The notes under the pieces: model-generated
Database searches by the model: none
Seen by the model: only the letters and a program-made list of their open reading frames with translations
What the model was told of the DNA's origin: nothing
Shown: positions 15,548 through 26,146 of the stretch, in pieces
How positions within the stretch are numbered: position 1 is the first letter of the stretch
Layout: each line of letters starts with the position of its first letter
Origin: Candidatus Brevifilum fermentans
Lineage (GTDB): Bacteria > Chloroflexota > Anaerolineae > Anaerolineales > Villigracilaceae
Direction: 5' to 3'
Length of the DNA stretch: 64,000 nt
NCBI GenBank assembly: GCA_945877125.1
Contig: CAMCQT010000005.1
Location: 1-64,000 of the forward strand
Program-made: the position numbers and the translations under genes

Positions 15548-17742
15548 GTTCTGGTTCCATGCCCCGCCCTGTTCGTTTTGAGACATGGCGGCTCGTTACA
15601 ATTTATATTATTGTTGCATTGGCTTTTACTGGGCTGTTATTCAGGCTTATCAACCTGCAAGTGATTGAAGGTTCGAATTGGACAGCCAGCGCTGTTGACA
15701 ATTACACCAATGAAGTTAGTATGCCCGCTCCACGCGGAATTATTTATGACCGCAATGGATATATCCTTGCCCGTAATCTTGCATCGTACAACGTGGTTAT
15801 CACCCCAGCCGATTTACCCGACGATGATTCGGATATCCAACGTATTTATCGCGAACTTTCTGCGCTGATCGAGGTTCCTGTCGGCGGGCCGGTGACTGAT
15901 GAATCTTTAGCGGAGGCTAAATTGTTTGCGGCTTGTGTGCCAGGCCCAGGCATTGGTCAACTGGTGGCATTACAGGATACCCTTGCCCCTTATAGCCCTG
16001 TAAAAGTGAAATGTAATGTTCCTGAAGAGACTGCCCGGGTGGTGGAAGAAAAATCGGTAGACTGGCCAGGTGTAACAGTCCAGATTGACCCGATTCGTGA
16101 TTATCCGACAGGATCGCTGACATCCAGTCTGGTTGGCTTTCTTGGTCCCATTCCTTCATCCCTCGAAAAAGAATTAAGCGCACAAGGATTTATTCCCAAC
16201 CGCGATAAAATCGGTTATTCAGGGGTGGAGGCTTCTCTGCAAGATGTCCTTGCTGGAAGAAATGGTTTACGAGTTGTACAAATTGACGTGGCAGGACAGG
16301 AGCTTCGTAATCTTGAGCCGCCTATTTCAACAGTCCCTGGAAATAATTTGTATCTAACGATTGATACTCGTTTGCAGGCCGCTGCGGAGGCTTCTTTGAT
16401 CCAGGAGATTAATTTCTGGAACACTTATTTTGGAAAAATTCGTATTTCAAGCGGTGTTGTCATTGCAATGAATCCAAAGACAGGCGAAATCCTGGCTATG
16501 GTCTCTTATCCTTCTTATGAAAATAACCGCTTTGCCCGTATTATTCCCGCATATTATTATCAACAATTGAGTGAAGATCCGCGTCACCCCTTGTTGAATA
16601 ATGCCATTTCTGCTGAGTTCCCGCCCGGCTCCGTCTTTAAGTTGTCTACAGCCACAGGCGCTTTTAATGAAGGTATTGTGGATATGTCCACCATCGTAGA
16701 CGCTCCCGGACAATTGGAATTATGTGAAAAGTTCAACCCGAATGATGTCTGCACGGATCTTAATACACGTCCCTTTGTAGATCATATTTATGAAAAAAAA
16801 CCGGAAGGCTTTGGCCCGATAAGTTTTTTGCAGTGCATTGCGTATTCAAGCAACGTATGCTTTTATAAATTGGGCGGCGGTTATTTGGATCAAATCAAAC
16901 AAGGTGGATTAGGTATCGAGCGTCTCCGTGAGTACGCGCGCGCGATTGGGTACGATCAGGCTTCGGGAATTGAATTGCTTGGCGAATCGACTGGATTGAT
17001 TCCTTCCCCCCAGTGGAAACGTATCAATACCGGAGAAAACTGGTCTACCGGCGATACTTATATCGCAAGCGTAGGACAGGGGTATGTGCTTGCTACACCT
17101 TTGCAGATATTAATGTCTGGCGCCACAATTGCCAATAACGGCAAACTTATGCAGCCCACCATTGTTCGTGACGTTACAGATGGTGACGGCAAACCAGTGG
17201 AAGTATGGTTTAATCCCGAAGATTTTACAGTCACAACCTCCCAAACTCCGGGCAGTTATCAAATATCACCTTTTACCCCAAACTTAAAATGGGACGTGAC
17301 CGTTACCCCCCTGGTCAAAGGGTATTCCTGTGAAGACGGCTATTGTAGTTTGAACGAAAACGACTTGAAAATTATTAAGCCAGAATCTGTGGCGGCAGTG
17401 CGCGCAGGTACGCGAATGGCTGTGACCGATCCGCTATATGGAACCCTCTATGACGTATTCAATGAGTTCCCCATTGCAGTAGCCGGTAAGACAGGAACAG
17501 CCGAGTATTGTGACGATGTGGCGCGTGCCGCCAATCAATGTGACTTTGGCAAATGGCCCACGCACTCATGGACTTTGGCTTATGCTCCCTTCGAAGACCC
17601 CGAAATCATCGTGGTCGCATTTGCATATCATGGCGGCGAAGGCGCCAGCGTAGCCGCTCCGATCGTGTCGCGTGTCATTCAAGCTTATTTTGAGTTGAAA
17701 GCCATTGATAACGCGCGTGAAAATCCTACATTAGGGCAATAG
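15544..17742 (+). CDS. mrdA: penicillin-binding protein 2 (elongation transpeptidase)
   Basis: 732 residues, somewhat longer than E. coli PBP2. One N-terminal membrane helix is followed by the dimerisation/pedestal domain with APRGIIYDRNGYILARNL, then the transpeptidase domain: SVFK (nucleophile Ser, in FPPGSVFKLSTATGA), SSN (YSSNVCFYKLGGG) and KTGT (VAGKTGTAEYC). It cross-links peptidoglycan during side-wall growth, with RodA as the glycosyltransferase partner. The extracytoplasmic part has several close cysteine pairs (such as CEKFNPNDVC, CIAYSSNVC and CEDGYC), suggesting disulfides. Coupled to mreD by ATGA. Confidence 0.95.
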   Translation: MSSGSMPRPVRFETWRLVTIYIIVALAFTGLLFRLINLQVIEGSNWTASAVDNYTNEVSMPAPRGIIYDRNGYILARNLASYNVVITPADLPDDDSDIQRIYRELSALIEVPVGGPVTDESLAEAKLFAACVPGPGIGQLVALQDTLAPYSPVKVKCNVPEETARVVEEKSVDWPGVTVQIDPIRDYPTGSLTSSLVGFLGPIPSSLEKELSAQGFIPNRDKIGYSGVEASLQDVLAGRNGLRVVQIDVAGQELRNLEPPISTVPGNNLYLTIDTRLQAAAEASLIQEINFWNTYFGKIRISSGVVIAMNPKTGEILAMVSYPSYENNRFARIIPAYYYQQLSEDPRHPLLNNAISAEFPPGSVFKLSTATGAFNEGIVDMSTIVDAPGQLELCEKFNPNDVCTDLNTRPFVDHIYEKKPEGFGPISFLQCIAYSSNVCFYKLGGGYLDQIKQGGLGIERLREYARAIGYDQASGIELLGESTGLIPSPQWKRINTGENWSTGDTYIASVGQGYVLATPLQILMSGATIANNGKLMQPTIVRDVTDGDGKPVEVWFNPEDFTVTTSQTPGSYQISPFTPNLKWDVTVTPLVKGYSCEDGYCSLNENDLKIIKPESVAAVRAGTRMAVTDPLYGTLYDVFNEFPIAVAGKTGTAEYCDDVARAANQCDFGKWPTHSWTLAYAPFEDPEIIVVAFAYHGGEGASVAAPIVSRVIQAYFELKAIDNARENPTLGQ

Positions 17743-17774
17743 TCCTGTAATTCTTATTTGTGCGAAGCGTCAGG

Positions 17775-17780
17775 TATAAT
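17775..17780 (+). promoter_or_regulatory. -10 element upstream of minC
   Basis: A perfect TATAAT in the 56-base gap between mrdA and minC, 18 bases before the minC ATG. It could let the min genes be transcribed apart from the mre genes. No clear -35 is seen. Confidence 0.4.
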
Positions 17781-17798
17781 CCAGTTAATAATTTATTC

Positions 17799-18473
17799 AT
17801 GGAACAAATTACTTCCCTCATCCAGATCAAAGGTATACGCGACGGACTTCTCGCCACGTTTGTAAAAGCGGCATGGGAAGACCAGTGCGTTGCCCTGCTT
17901 GCACAAATTGACGAACGCCCCGCATTCTTTCAAGGCGCACGACTTGCAATTGACGTTGGCTCGCAGATACTAAAGGTTAATGATCTGGTTGATCTGCGCG
18001 ACCGTCTTTCAGAACGCAACGTGTCTTTATGGGCTGTGATTGGCGAATCTCCGACCACAGAACATACATCACAATTGCTTGGGTTGGCAACACGTATCTC
18101 GAAACCACGACCCGAAGAAAAAAGACATGATGTGATCGCAGATGATACTGCCTTGTTCATTAACAAGACTCTTCGTTCTGGAAAGCGTGTCGAATTTCCA
18201 GGGCATGTTGTCGTCATGGGAGATGTGAACGCAGGCGCAGAAATCATTGCCGACGGCAATGTTATCGTTTGGGGACGCGTGCGCGGCATGATCCACGCTG
18301 GGGCGAAAGGAAATCGTTCCGCTACAATTTGCGCCCTCGACCTTTCTGCAACTCAACTTCGCATTGCGACTGAAGTTTCTGCGACACTCAAACCTCAAAA
18401 AGACCCAAAACCCGAAGTCGCAAGTATCAATAATGAAGGGCATTTGCAATCTGAACTCTGGCATACCGGCTAG
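17799..18473 (+). CDS. minC: septum site-determining protein MinC
   Basis: 224 residues. The N-terminal domain (residues 1-105) binds FtsZ. The C-terminal right-handed beta-helix starts at LFINKTLRSGKRVEFPGHVV and contains GDVNAGAEIIADGNVIVWGRVRG in two stretches, the classic MinC_C turns that bind MinD. It blocks Z-ring assembly away from mid-cell. The ATG at 17799 gives the usual N-terminus; an earlier in-frame GTG at 17760 is not supported. minD follows 25 bases later. Confidence 0.94.
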   Translation: MEQITSLIQIKGIRDGLLATFVKAAWEDQCVALLAQIDERPAFFQGARLAIDVGSQILKVNDLVDLRDRLSERNVSLWAVIGESPTTEHTSQLLGLATRISKPRPEEKRHDVIADDTALFINKTLRSGKRVEFPGHVVVMGDVNAGAEIIADGNVIVWGRVRGMIHAGAKGNRSATICALDLSATQLRIATEVSATLKPQKDPKPEVASINNEGHLQSELWHTG

Positions 18474-18498
18474 TTTTATTTTATTTACAGGAATTAAC

Positions 18499-19296
18499 AT
18501 GACAGCTCAAGTGATCACAGTTACATCTGGAAAAGGCGGCGTAGGAAAAACAACAGCCGTGGCAAACCTCGCTACTGCACTTGCCATGGATGGCAGGAAG
18601 GTTGTTTGCATTGACGGCGATATTGGTTTGCGTAATCTTGATGTCATCATGGGACTTGAGAATCGCATCGTTTACGATATTGTGGATGTGATCGAAGGAC
18701 GCTGCAAACTAAAGCAAGCCATGATCCGCGACAAGCATTACCCCGATATGTATTTAATTCCCGCCGCGCAGACACGCGATAAGAACGCTGTTTCACCATC
18801 GGATATGATCCGCATCTGTAACGACCTTCGGCCTGATACTGATTTCGTGATCATTGATTCTCCTGCGGGCATTGAGCGCGGCTTTAGAAACTCCATCGCC
18901 GCCGCCGACCGCGTCTTGGTCGTCACCAACCCCGAAGTCAGCGCAGTGCGCGATGCAGATCGTGTAGTTGGAATCCTGGAAGCAGAAGAAAAGGGAACCC
19001 CATCCCTGATCCTTAATCGGTTGAATCCCACATTGGTTAGAAATAACGATATGCTCTCCGCCGAGGATGTGTTGGACCTGCTTGGCATTCATCTGATTGG
19101 AGTTGTGCCCGAAGACGAGTCTGTGATCATCGGCTCGAACCGCGGCGCGCCTGTTGTGACCGACCCCAAGAGTCGCGCAGGTCAAGCCTTCCGCAATATC
19201 GCAAAGCGGATTCAGGGAAACGAAGTTCCCTTTATGGAACTTGAGCAGCAAAATATTTTGTGGACAGCATTTCAACGGTTAACGGGGAGGAAGTAA
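18499..19296 (+). CDS. minD: septum site-determining protein MinD
   Basis: 265 residues. The deviant Walker A KGGVGKTTAVANLATALA is at residues 11-28, with switch DGDIGLRNLDVIMG and Walker B DFVIIDSPAGIERG. The last ~15 residues form the amphipathic membrane-targeting helix (LWTAFQRLTGRK). MinD dimerises with ATP on the membrane and recruits MinC. The ATG at 18499 has AGGA six bases upstream; a longer frame upstream overlaps minC and is not conserved. Its stop overlaps the minE start by one base (TAATG). Confidence 0.97.
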   Translation: MTAQVITVTSGKGGVGKTTAVANLATALAMDGRKVVCIDGDIGLRNLDVIMGLENRIVYDIVDVIEGRCKLKQAMIRDKHYPDMYLIPAAQTRDKNAVSPSDMIRICNDLRPDTDFVIIDSPAGIERGFRNSIAAADRVLVVTNPEVSAVRDADRVVGILEAEEKGTPSLILNRLNPTLVRNNDMLSAEDVLDLLGIHLIGVVPEDESVIIGSNRGAPVVTDPKSRAGQAFRNIAKRIQGNEVPFMELEQQNILWTAFQRLTGRK

Positions 19297-19550
19297 TGTT
19301 CAATTTCTTTAGAAAAAAACGAAGCGCCGAAAGCGCAAAAGAACGCTTGCAGCTTGTTCTGGTTCACGACCGTACCGACCTAACCCCCGCGCAATTGGAA
19401 TCACTGAAAGATGAATTGATAACAGCTATTTCGCGCTATATTGAAATTGACCCCGAAGCCGTGCAGATCGGATTGGAACGCGACGGCAGGTCTCAACGTT
19501 TGGTGGCAGATATTCCTCTGCGGGGTGTGTCGCGTCATCGCGCAGGCTGA
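19296..19550 (+). CDS. minE: cell division topological specificity factor MinE
   Basis: 84 residues. MFNFFRKKRSAESAKERLQL is the membrane-targeting and anti-MinCD segment, LVLVHDRTDLTPAQLESLKD the MinD-binding strand/helix, and the rest the dimerisation domain (DPEAVQIGLERDGRSQRLVA). It drives release of MinD from the membrane and so sets the pole-to-pole pattern. A GGGGAGGAAG ribosome site lies within the end of minD, and the ATG overlaps the minD stop. A hairpin terminator follows. Confidence 0.95.
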   Translation: MFNFFRKKRSAESAKERLQLVLVHDRTDLTPAQLESLKDELITAISRYIEIDPEAVQIGLERDGRSQRLVADIPLRGVSRHRAG

Positions 19551-19567
19551 TCTTTCTTACCTGGAGG

Positions 19568-19604
19568 CACGGATCAACCTGCATGGGTTGTATCCGTGTT
19601 TTTT
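19568..19604 (+). terminator. intrinsic terminator between minE and rodA
   Basis: Arms CACGGATcAACC (19568-19579) and GGTTGtATCCGTG (19586-19598) form a stem with a six-base loop, followed directly by TTTTTT. It ends the mre-min transcript or attenuates into rodA, whose ATG comes four bases after the T run. Confidence 0.75.
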
Positions 19605-19607
19605 AAT

Positions 19608-20735
19608 ATGATTCGTGGACTTTCCTGGCGTAATTTCGATTTTATTTTACTGGGAGCTGTGATATTTGCTTCCTCTTTTGGCACGGCAATGATCCGCTCT
19701 GCTGTGGCGGGGAATGTAGTATTGCAGCCGCTCGTGACACGCCAAATCTATTTTGCAATTTTGGGTGTGATTGTGATTTTCACAGTTGCCTCCATCGACT
19801 ATCGCTACTGGCTGGCATTGTATCGTCCCATGTATATTGTTATTATGGGATTTCTCTTAACGCTGACCGGGCTGGGTCAGGTTGCTTTCGGCGCACAACG
19901 CTGGTTTCAAGTAGGTGTGCTGTTTTTGCAACCAACTGAATTTGCAAAGATCATTGCCATCATTGTTCTGGCACGTTATTTTGATGCTACCCAATATCAA
20001 CCGCGTGACCTGCGCTGGGCATTAGGTTCCATATTTTGGGCATCTGGCATTGTGGTTATGATCCTGCTCCAGCCTAATTTGAGCAATGTGCTTGTTCTCT
20101 CTGTGATTCTTGGAGTCATGCTGTGGGTCAATGGTGTGCAGATCAAACATGTGCTTATTGTTGCAAGCGTGGGGGCGGTGTCTGTGGCGCTTCTGATCGT
20201 TGTTTCTGTTATAGGGATTCGCGTCCCATTTGTGCAGAAATATCAACAAGATCGTATTGTTAACTTTGTGGTGCCCGACCCGAATGATACCTATGGGAAC
20301 AGGTATAACGTTCAACAAGCCTTGATCGCAATCGGAGCGGGCGGGGCGTTTGGTCAGGGGTATGGTCACGGCACACAGACCCAGCTTCGTTTCTTGAAGG
20401 TGCGCCATACTGATTTTATCTTCGCGGCAAGCGCCGAGGAATTCGGCGCAGTTGGCGGTGGACTGATCATTTTGACTCTTGCTATTATTGTTTGGCGTTG
20501 TGTTCGTGCGGCCCAAAAGTCCAGTGATGTTGCCGGTGCAATGATCGGTTTTGGCGTGGCAACATTGATATTTTTTCAGGCATTTGTTAATATTGGCATG
20601 AATCTAAATGTGCTGCCTGTTTCTGGTTTGCCGCTCCCGTTTATCAGTTACGGCGGCAGCGGACTTACCGCGCTTATGCTTGGCATTGGACTGGTCGAAA
20701 GTGTTGCCATGCGTCATAAACAAATGGACTTTTAG
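19608..20735 (+). CDS. rodA: rod shape-determining SEDS glycosyltransferase RodA
   Basis: 375 residues with ten hydrophobic helices; SEDS-family peptidoglycan polymerase that works with PBP2. Signatures: LGQVAFGAQRWFQVGVLFLQ-type loop (GAQRW), QPTEFAKI, ILLQPNLSNVL, QALIAIGAGGAFGQGYGHG, HTDFIFAASAEEFG and the closing LPLPFISYGGSG. The ATG at 19608 is used; a GTG at 19596 in the same frame lies inside the terminator stem just upstream. Neither has a ribosome site. An FtsW role is possible, but the company of mreBCD, PBP2 and the overall length favour RodA. Confidence 0.92.
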   Translation: MIRGLSWRNFDFILLGAVIFASSFGTAMIRSAVAGNVVLQPLVTRQIYFAILGVIVIFTVASIDYRYWLALYRPMYIVIMGFLLTLTGLGQVAFGAQRWFQVGVLFLQPTEFAKIIAIIVLARYFDATQYQPRDLRWALGSIFWASGIVVMILLQPNLSNVLVLSVILGVMLWVNGVQIKHVLIVASVGAVSVALLIVVSVIGIRVPFVQKYQQDRIVNFVVPDPNDTYGNRYNVQQALIAIGAGGAFGQGYGHGTQTQLRFLKVRHTDFIFAASAEEFGAVGGGLIILTLAIIVWRCVRAAQKSSDVAGAMIGFGVATLIFFQAFVNIGMNLNVLPVSGLPLPFISYGGSGLTALMLGIGLVESVAMRHKQMDF

Positions 20736-20744
20736 CAATTATCC

Positions 20745-20846
20745 TGTCATCGCGAGTGCGTTCTTGCTCTTGCCCGAAGCAATCTGTTTGAACAACCTAG
20801 AGATTGCTTCGCCGTCAAATTGCAAGAGCCGCGGCTCGCAATGACA
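20745..20846. repeat. palindromic repeat, TGTCATTGCGAG family, intergenic copy
   Basis: 102 bases with ends TGTCATCGCGAG and CTCGCAATGACA (complementary at 11 of 12) and inner arms GAAGCAATCT / AGATTGCTTC. It lies between rodA and gltX. Three other copies occur at 56024, 59886 and 61666, two of them inside genes. Confidence 0.85.
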
Positions 20847-20869
20847 TAAATATTTAAGGAGTTTTCATC

Positions 20870-22351
20870 ATGTCAATCAAACCTGCACGAACTCGTATCG
20901 CCCCCTCGCCAACGGGACATATGCATCTTGGTACCGCACGCACTGCGCTGTACGATTATCTGCTCGCAAAAAAAACTGGCGGACAGTTTATTTTGCGTAT
21001 TGAAGATACCGATGTTTCCCGCACTGTGCCTGGCGCCGAACAGGAGATCATTGACGGTCTGCGCTGGCTGGGATTAAGCTACGATGAAGGTCCCGATGTA
21101 GGCGGACCGTACGGTCCCTACCGCCAAACTGACCGCCGCGAAATTTATCATACGCACATCAATACGCTGGTGAATGGCGGTCATGCCTACCCGTGTTTCT
21201 GCACCCCCGAAAGGTTGGAAAGCGTACGGCAGGAACAGCAAAAGCGCAAAGAGAATCCGCATTATGATGGAACTTGCCGTATGCTTGCGCCCGATGAAGC
21301 CGCGCGTCGCATTGCAACTGGCGAGAAGTACATCGTCCGCTTTAAGATGCCGCGCGAAGGCATAACGATTGCCCACGATCATTTACGCGGTGATATTAAA
21401 ACCGAGAACAGCCAGCTCAATGATTATGTGCTGCTTAAAACAGACGGCTTGCCCACTTATCATCTCGCTGCAATTGTGGACGACCACGAGATGGGTATCA
21501 CGCATATCGTGCGCGGTTCAGAATGGCTGGGAACATTTCCATTACATGTAAATATTGTGCGAGCTTTTGGCTGGGAGGAACCAATCTGGATCCATCTTTC
21601 GGTTTTCCTAAAACCAAGCGGCAAAGGTAAAATGAGCAAACGCGATGCCGTAGACGCGATCAAAGACGGACATTCGATTTTTGTTAAAGATTTACAGGAA
21701 TTGGGATTCACGCCCGAAGGTGTTTTGAACTGGTCTGCGTTGATGGGCTGGGGCGTGGCTGAAGACGACGTGATGACCGTGGATCAAATGCTCGAACGCT
21801 TTACAATTGATTCTCTGACTCCTTCTCCCGCTGCGATTAATTTCCAGAAACTGGATCATTTCAACGCGACGCATATCCGCCTCTTTACTACCGACGACTT
21901 GGCAGCCCGCATCAAGCCTTATTTCACCCGTGAGGGATTGAACGTCAACGACGCGGTTCTGCTGAAAATTATTCCGCTCATCCGCGAGAGACTGGTTACG
22001 CTGGATGATTGTCTCGCGTTTGGAAGTTTCTTCTTCAAGGACGATGTGACCCCCGCGCCCGAAGATTTGGTCGCCAAAGGATTGGATGCCAAGCAGTCGG
22101 CGCAGATCGCTCAACGGGCGTACCAAATCCTCGCTGGGCAACCAACCATCAGCCACGAAAGTTGCGAGCCGCCTTTGCGGGCCTACGTCGAAGAAAGCGG
22201 ACTGAATGCCAATCAAGTCTTTGGAATTTTGAGGGTCGCGACGACGGGGCAAAAAGTCAGCCCCCCGCTGTTTGAAAGTATGGAAATTATCGGCAGAGAG
22301 AAATGCCTGCAAAGAATTCAAAATGCAATTGAGATTTTGGAGAAGATGTAA
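20870..22351 (+). CDS. gltX: glutamate--tRNA ligase
   Basis: 493 residues. Class I signatures: APSPTGHMHLGTARTALYDY (HIGH-type motif, residues 8-27) and KMSKRDAV (KMSKS-type, residues ~252-259). It charges tRNA-Glu in the cytoplasm; whether it also charges tRNA-Gln is unclear, but a separate glnS is present nearby, so a discriminating enzyme is likely. AAGGAG lies eight bases before the ATG. A palindromic repeat lies upstream and a strong terminator follows. Confidence 0.97.
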   Translation: MSIKPARTRIAPSPTGHMHLGTARTALYDYLLAKKTGGQFILRIEDTDVSRTVPGAEQEIIDGLRWLGLSYDEGPDVGGPYGPYRQTDRREIYHTHINTLVNGGHAYPCFCTPERLESVRQEQQKRKENPHYDGTCRMLAPDEAARRIATGEKYIVRFKMPREGITIAHDHLRGDIKTENSQLNDYVLLKTDGLPTYHLAAIVDDHEMGITHIVRGSEWLGTFPLHVNIVRAFGWEEPIWIHLSVFLKPSGKGKMSKRDAVDAIKDGHSIFVKDLQELGFTPEGVLNWSALMGWGVAEDDVMTVDQMLERFTIDSLTPSPAAINFQKLDHFNATHIRLFTTDDLAARIKPYFTREGLNVNDAVLLKIIPLIRERLVTLDDCLAFGSFFFKDDVTPAPEDLVAKGLDAKQSAQIAQRAYQILAGQPTISHESCEPPLRAYVEESGLNANQVFGILRVATTGQKVSPPLFESMEIIGREKCLQRIQNAIEILEKM

Positions 22352-22357
22352 AAACGA

Positions 22358-22385
22358 AGGTCACGCTTTTGGCGTGACCTTTTTG
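22358..22385 (+). terminator. intrinsic terminator after gltX
   Basis: Perfect stem AGGTCACGC (22358-22366) with GCGTGACCT (22372-22380), five-base loop, then TTTT. It also lies between gltX and the convergent cyclase-like gene. Confidence 0.85.
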
Positions 22386-22417
22386 ATTCATTTCATAAAA
22401 TAATGCAGTGGTTGATT

Positions 22418-23038
22418 CTACTCTTTCCGATACTCAATCGCATACGCGGGGATATAAAGCCCTGAGACAGACACCATGACCTCGCGTAGTTTGAAATCGA
22501 GTTCGGCGGTGATGGCTTTTATTGCATCCTGCGTTACCAAAATTTCTCCCGCGGCGGCTACATCTTCGCCCAGTTTGCAGGCTCGGTTGACGGCGTCGCC
22601 GAAGCAATCTTCGTTGCCTACGATCAGGATTTTTCCATAATCAATGCCGCAGGCAATGTGGACATCGAAGTCGTCAGAGGTGAGTAGGTTCGAGGCGTTG
22701 AATGCAAGCTGCAGGGCGATGGCGGCGTGGACTGCGGAGAGTGTGTCGGGGAAAACGGCGAAGCAATTATCCGCTTCAAATTTGAGCAGATAGCCGCCAT
22801 AGGTTTTTATGATCGGTTCGGATGTTAATTGCATTCGGCGCACCATGGATAGATAATGGATGATGCCGTATTTGCGTGTCAACAGCGAGAAGCCTGACAT
22901 GTCTAAAACGAAGACGACCTGTTCTGTGCCGTACCTGTTCCACAATTCTGCTTCGATGTTGCGGCGTCCTGCTTCGCTGGTTTCCTTTGAGTACAACAGA
23001 AGTTTGTCTTGAAAGTTTTTATCTTGTTTTGTTTCCAT
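22418..23038 (-). CDS. class III nucleotidyl-cyclase-like protein, partly degenerate
   Basis: 206 residues with one cyclase homology domain. The first metal Asp is in VFVLDMSGFSLLT, the second region is LLKFEADNCFAVFPD (Asp kept), the effector-type segment is ACGIDYGKILIVG, and the transition-state region is GDAVNRACKLGE. There the Asn is kept but the usual Arg is Lys. It may bind or convert ATP/GTP weakly, or serve as a sensor. No membrane or receiver domain is attached. GGAAG lies before the ATG. It is alone, between gltX and a lipoprotein gene. Confidence 0.75.
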   Translation of the reverse strand: METKQDKNFQDKLLLYSKETSEAGRRNIEAELWNRYGTEQVVFVLDMSGFSLLTRKYGIIHYLSMVRRMQLTSEPIIKTYGGYLLKFEADNCFAVFPDTLSAVHAAIALQLAFNASNLLTSDDFDVHIACGIDYGKILIVGNEDCFGDAVNRACKLGEDVAAAGEILVTQDAIKAITAELDFKLREVMVSVSGLYIPAYAIEYRKE

Positions 23039-23133
23039 GGGTTGCTTCCTTTATTGATATTATAGCAGTCACTTTCTGCGTGCAAAGCGATCAGCGTCCT
23101 GATTTTGGATTGTGCGGTAGAGAGTGAAGTAAA

Positions 23134-23163
23134 CAAAAAGCCCCGCACATTCCATGCGAGGCT
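23134..23163 (-). terminator. intrinsic terminator after the lipoprotein gene
   Basis: On the minus strand the stem GCCTCGCAT/GTGCGGGGC (one mismatch) is followed by TTTTTGTTT, 57 bases after the lipoprotein stop. Confidence 0.7.
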
Positions 23164-23219
23164 TCGTCTTCGGCTGTCAGAGTGAAAAACGAGTTCCTAA
23201 TTCTTCAACCCCAATCTCA

Positions 23220-23705
23220 TCATGGACCTGGCGTCATCACCGGGAACTTGGACAGATCCGTTCTGGGGTCTATCTTCAAATATGCCGTTTGTATCCAGCA
23301 CGGGTTGTGGAAATACGGATTGCGAATGACATACCAGCCTGGCGTATTCCCAATGCCGATGATCTCCACATATTTCTTTGCATCAATATTGCTGATCAAC
23401 GTGTATGTATCGGCGGGTCCCGTCCAACAGCCTGTAAACTCAGTTACCCGCGGGCGCTTGGGCGGCTCACTGCTGGTCGGCTCAGGCAGGGGCGTCTCTG
23501 TAAAACTGGGCGTGGGTGTAACGGTCGGCGGTAGAGGCGTAGCGGTATATGCGCCGACGGTCTGAGTCAGCATTACCATAGCCAATTCCGCGGCAATCGT
23601 GCCAACTGAATCTACTGGTGTAGGCGTGGCTTTGGGCGTGCAGGCAGCCCCAACAAAAGCGAGCGCAATGCAGATCAGCGTAGTGTGTACCATTTTTATA
23701 TTCAT
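23220..23705 (-). CDS. secreted lipoprotein with Thr/Pro linker and SH3-like domain
   Basis: 161 residues. The signal peptide ends with the lipobox FVGAAC, and a Thr/Pro-rich stretch (TPTPSFTETPLPEPTS) forms a wall-spanning linker. The C-terminal ~85 residues (FTGCWTGPADTYTLISNIDA, then GNTPGWYVIRNPYFHNPCWI) look like a bacterial SH3-type fold with two cysteines. The ATG at 23705 gives a proper leader; an upstream in-frame start inside glnS does not. It follows glnS by seven bases. Several similar lipoproteins occur in the window; function unknown. Confidence 0.7.
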   Translation of the reverse strand: MNIKMVHTTLICIALAFVGAACTPKATPTPVDSVGTIAAELAMVMLTQTVGAYTATPLPPTVTPTPSFTETPLPEPTSSEPPKRPRVTEFTGCWTGPADTYTLISNIDAKKYVEIIGIGNTPGWYVIRNPYFHNPCWIQTAYLKIDPRTDLSKFPVMTPGP

Positions 23706-23712
23706 CAAAAAG

Positions 23713-25383
<1,671 letters not shown>

Positions 25384-25528
25384 GGATGGATTGCCTTCAA
25401 AATGAATTTCAGGGAGATGTGGAACCGCCTCTTACGTAACGTTTAGTTGGGTACGCTAAAGAGGAAAATTCCCCACCCTGATGGTTGGTGTGTGAACTCT
25501 GTAATTATAACAAACCGCATCCATGATT

Positions 25529-25534
25529 TATAAT
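25529..25534 (+). promoter_or_regulatory. -10 element of small membrane-protein gene
   Basis: TATAAT, 23 bases before the ATG at 25558. A GGAGG ribosome site lies between. No clear -35. Confidence 0.45.
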
Positions 25535-25557
25535 TGAAATTAAATATGGAGGAACCC

Positions 25558-25917
25558 ATGACCGAATCAAACAGCGAATCAAAAACCAACTTTGCAGGCA
25601 CCTACTTCGACCGAGACTCGATCCTGCGCCTTGCCAGCCTTGCCGCTATCTTTGCCTGGATCGCGTTAATGTATTACGCAGGGCAGACTGCCATAGGACT
25701 GACCGTCTTCACTCTTCAACTTGTGCGCGGTCTAAACGTGCTTTCGGGTCCCACTGATTTCTTCCAGCAAATCCTTTGGACATTCCAACCCATCATCCCA
25801 GGTCTCTGGAATTTCATCGGATTGCAAGCCGTTGGCAAAATCCTGCTCATTTTTATGGATATGGAAGACAACTCCCGCCGTGCCGTACGTTCCGTCCGCG
25901 CTGATGCGGGAAAATAA
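25558..25917 (+). CDS. small hypothetical membrane protein
   Basis: 119 residues. A hydrophilic N-terminus (TESNSESKTN) precedes two hydrophobic segments (LASLAAIFAWIALMYYAGQT and a weaker IIPGLWNFIGLQAVGKILLI) and a short charged C-terminus. GGAGG at 25548-25552 five bases before the ATG at 25558 decides the start; upstream ATGs overlap that site. It has its own promoter and stands alone between divergent glnS and typA. No family is recognised. Confidence 0.65.
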   Translation: MTESNSESKTNFAGTYFDRDSILRLASLAAIFAWIALMYYAGQTAIGLTVFTLQLVRGLNVLSGPTDFFQQILWTFQPIIPGLWNFIGLQAVGKILLIFMDMEDNSRRAVRSVRADAGK

Positions 25918-26087
25918 ACTTCCAAAAGTGGCAATCACTCCGAACAATTTTAAGCAGACTGGAAGGATGATTATCCCTTCAAACAGCTCGCTTTAACTAT
26001 TTAAATACGATTGCCCTAGTTTTACCCTACCCAAATCTATCACTCTCTGATAATATAAATCTTGCACGCCGACTTACTGACTTCAAG

Positions 26088-26117
26088 CCCTCGGCCTTTT
26101 CCCCGGCGAGGGTTTTT
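26088..26117 (+). terminator. terminator-like hairpin in the gap before typA
   Basis: CCCTCgGCC (26088-26096) pairs with GGCGAGGG (26105-26112), one bulge, followed by TTTTT. It lies in the 308-base gap between the small membrane protein and typA, and could end that transcript or attenuate a typA leader. Confidence 0.6.
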
Positions 26118-26146
26118 GTGTGTCTTACTTTGAACGATAGACCACA

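Noticed and set aside
19596-19607. GTG start for rodA
   Set aside because: It lies within the terminator stem; ATG at 19608 is preferred, though neither has a ribosome site.
23182-23565. Plus-strand open frame opposite a lipoprotein gene
   Set aside because: Low-complexity shadow of the Thr/Pro linker; the minus-strand gene has a signal peptide and lipobox.
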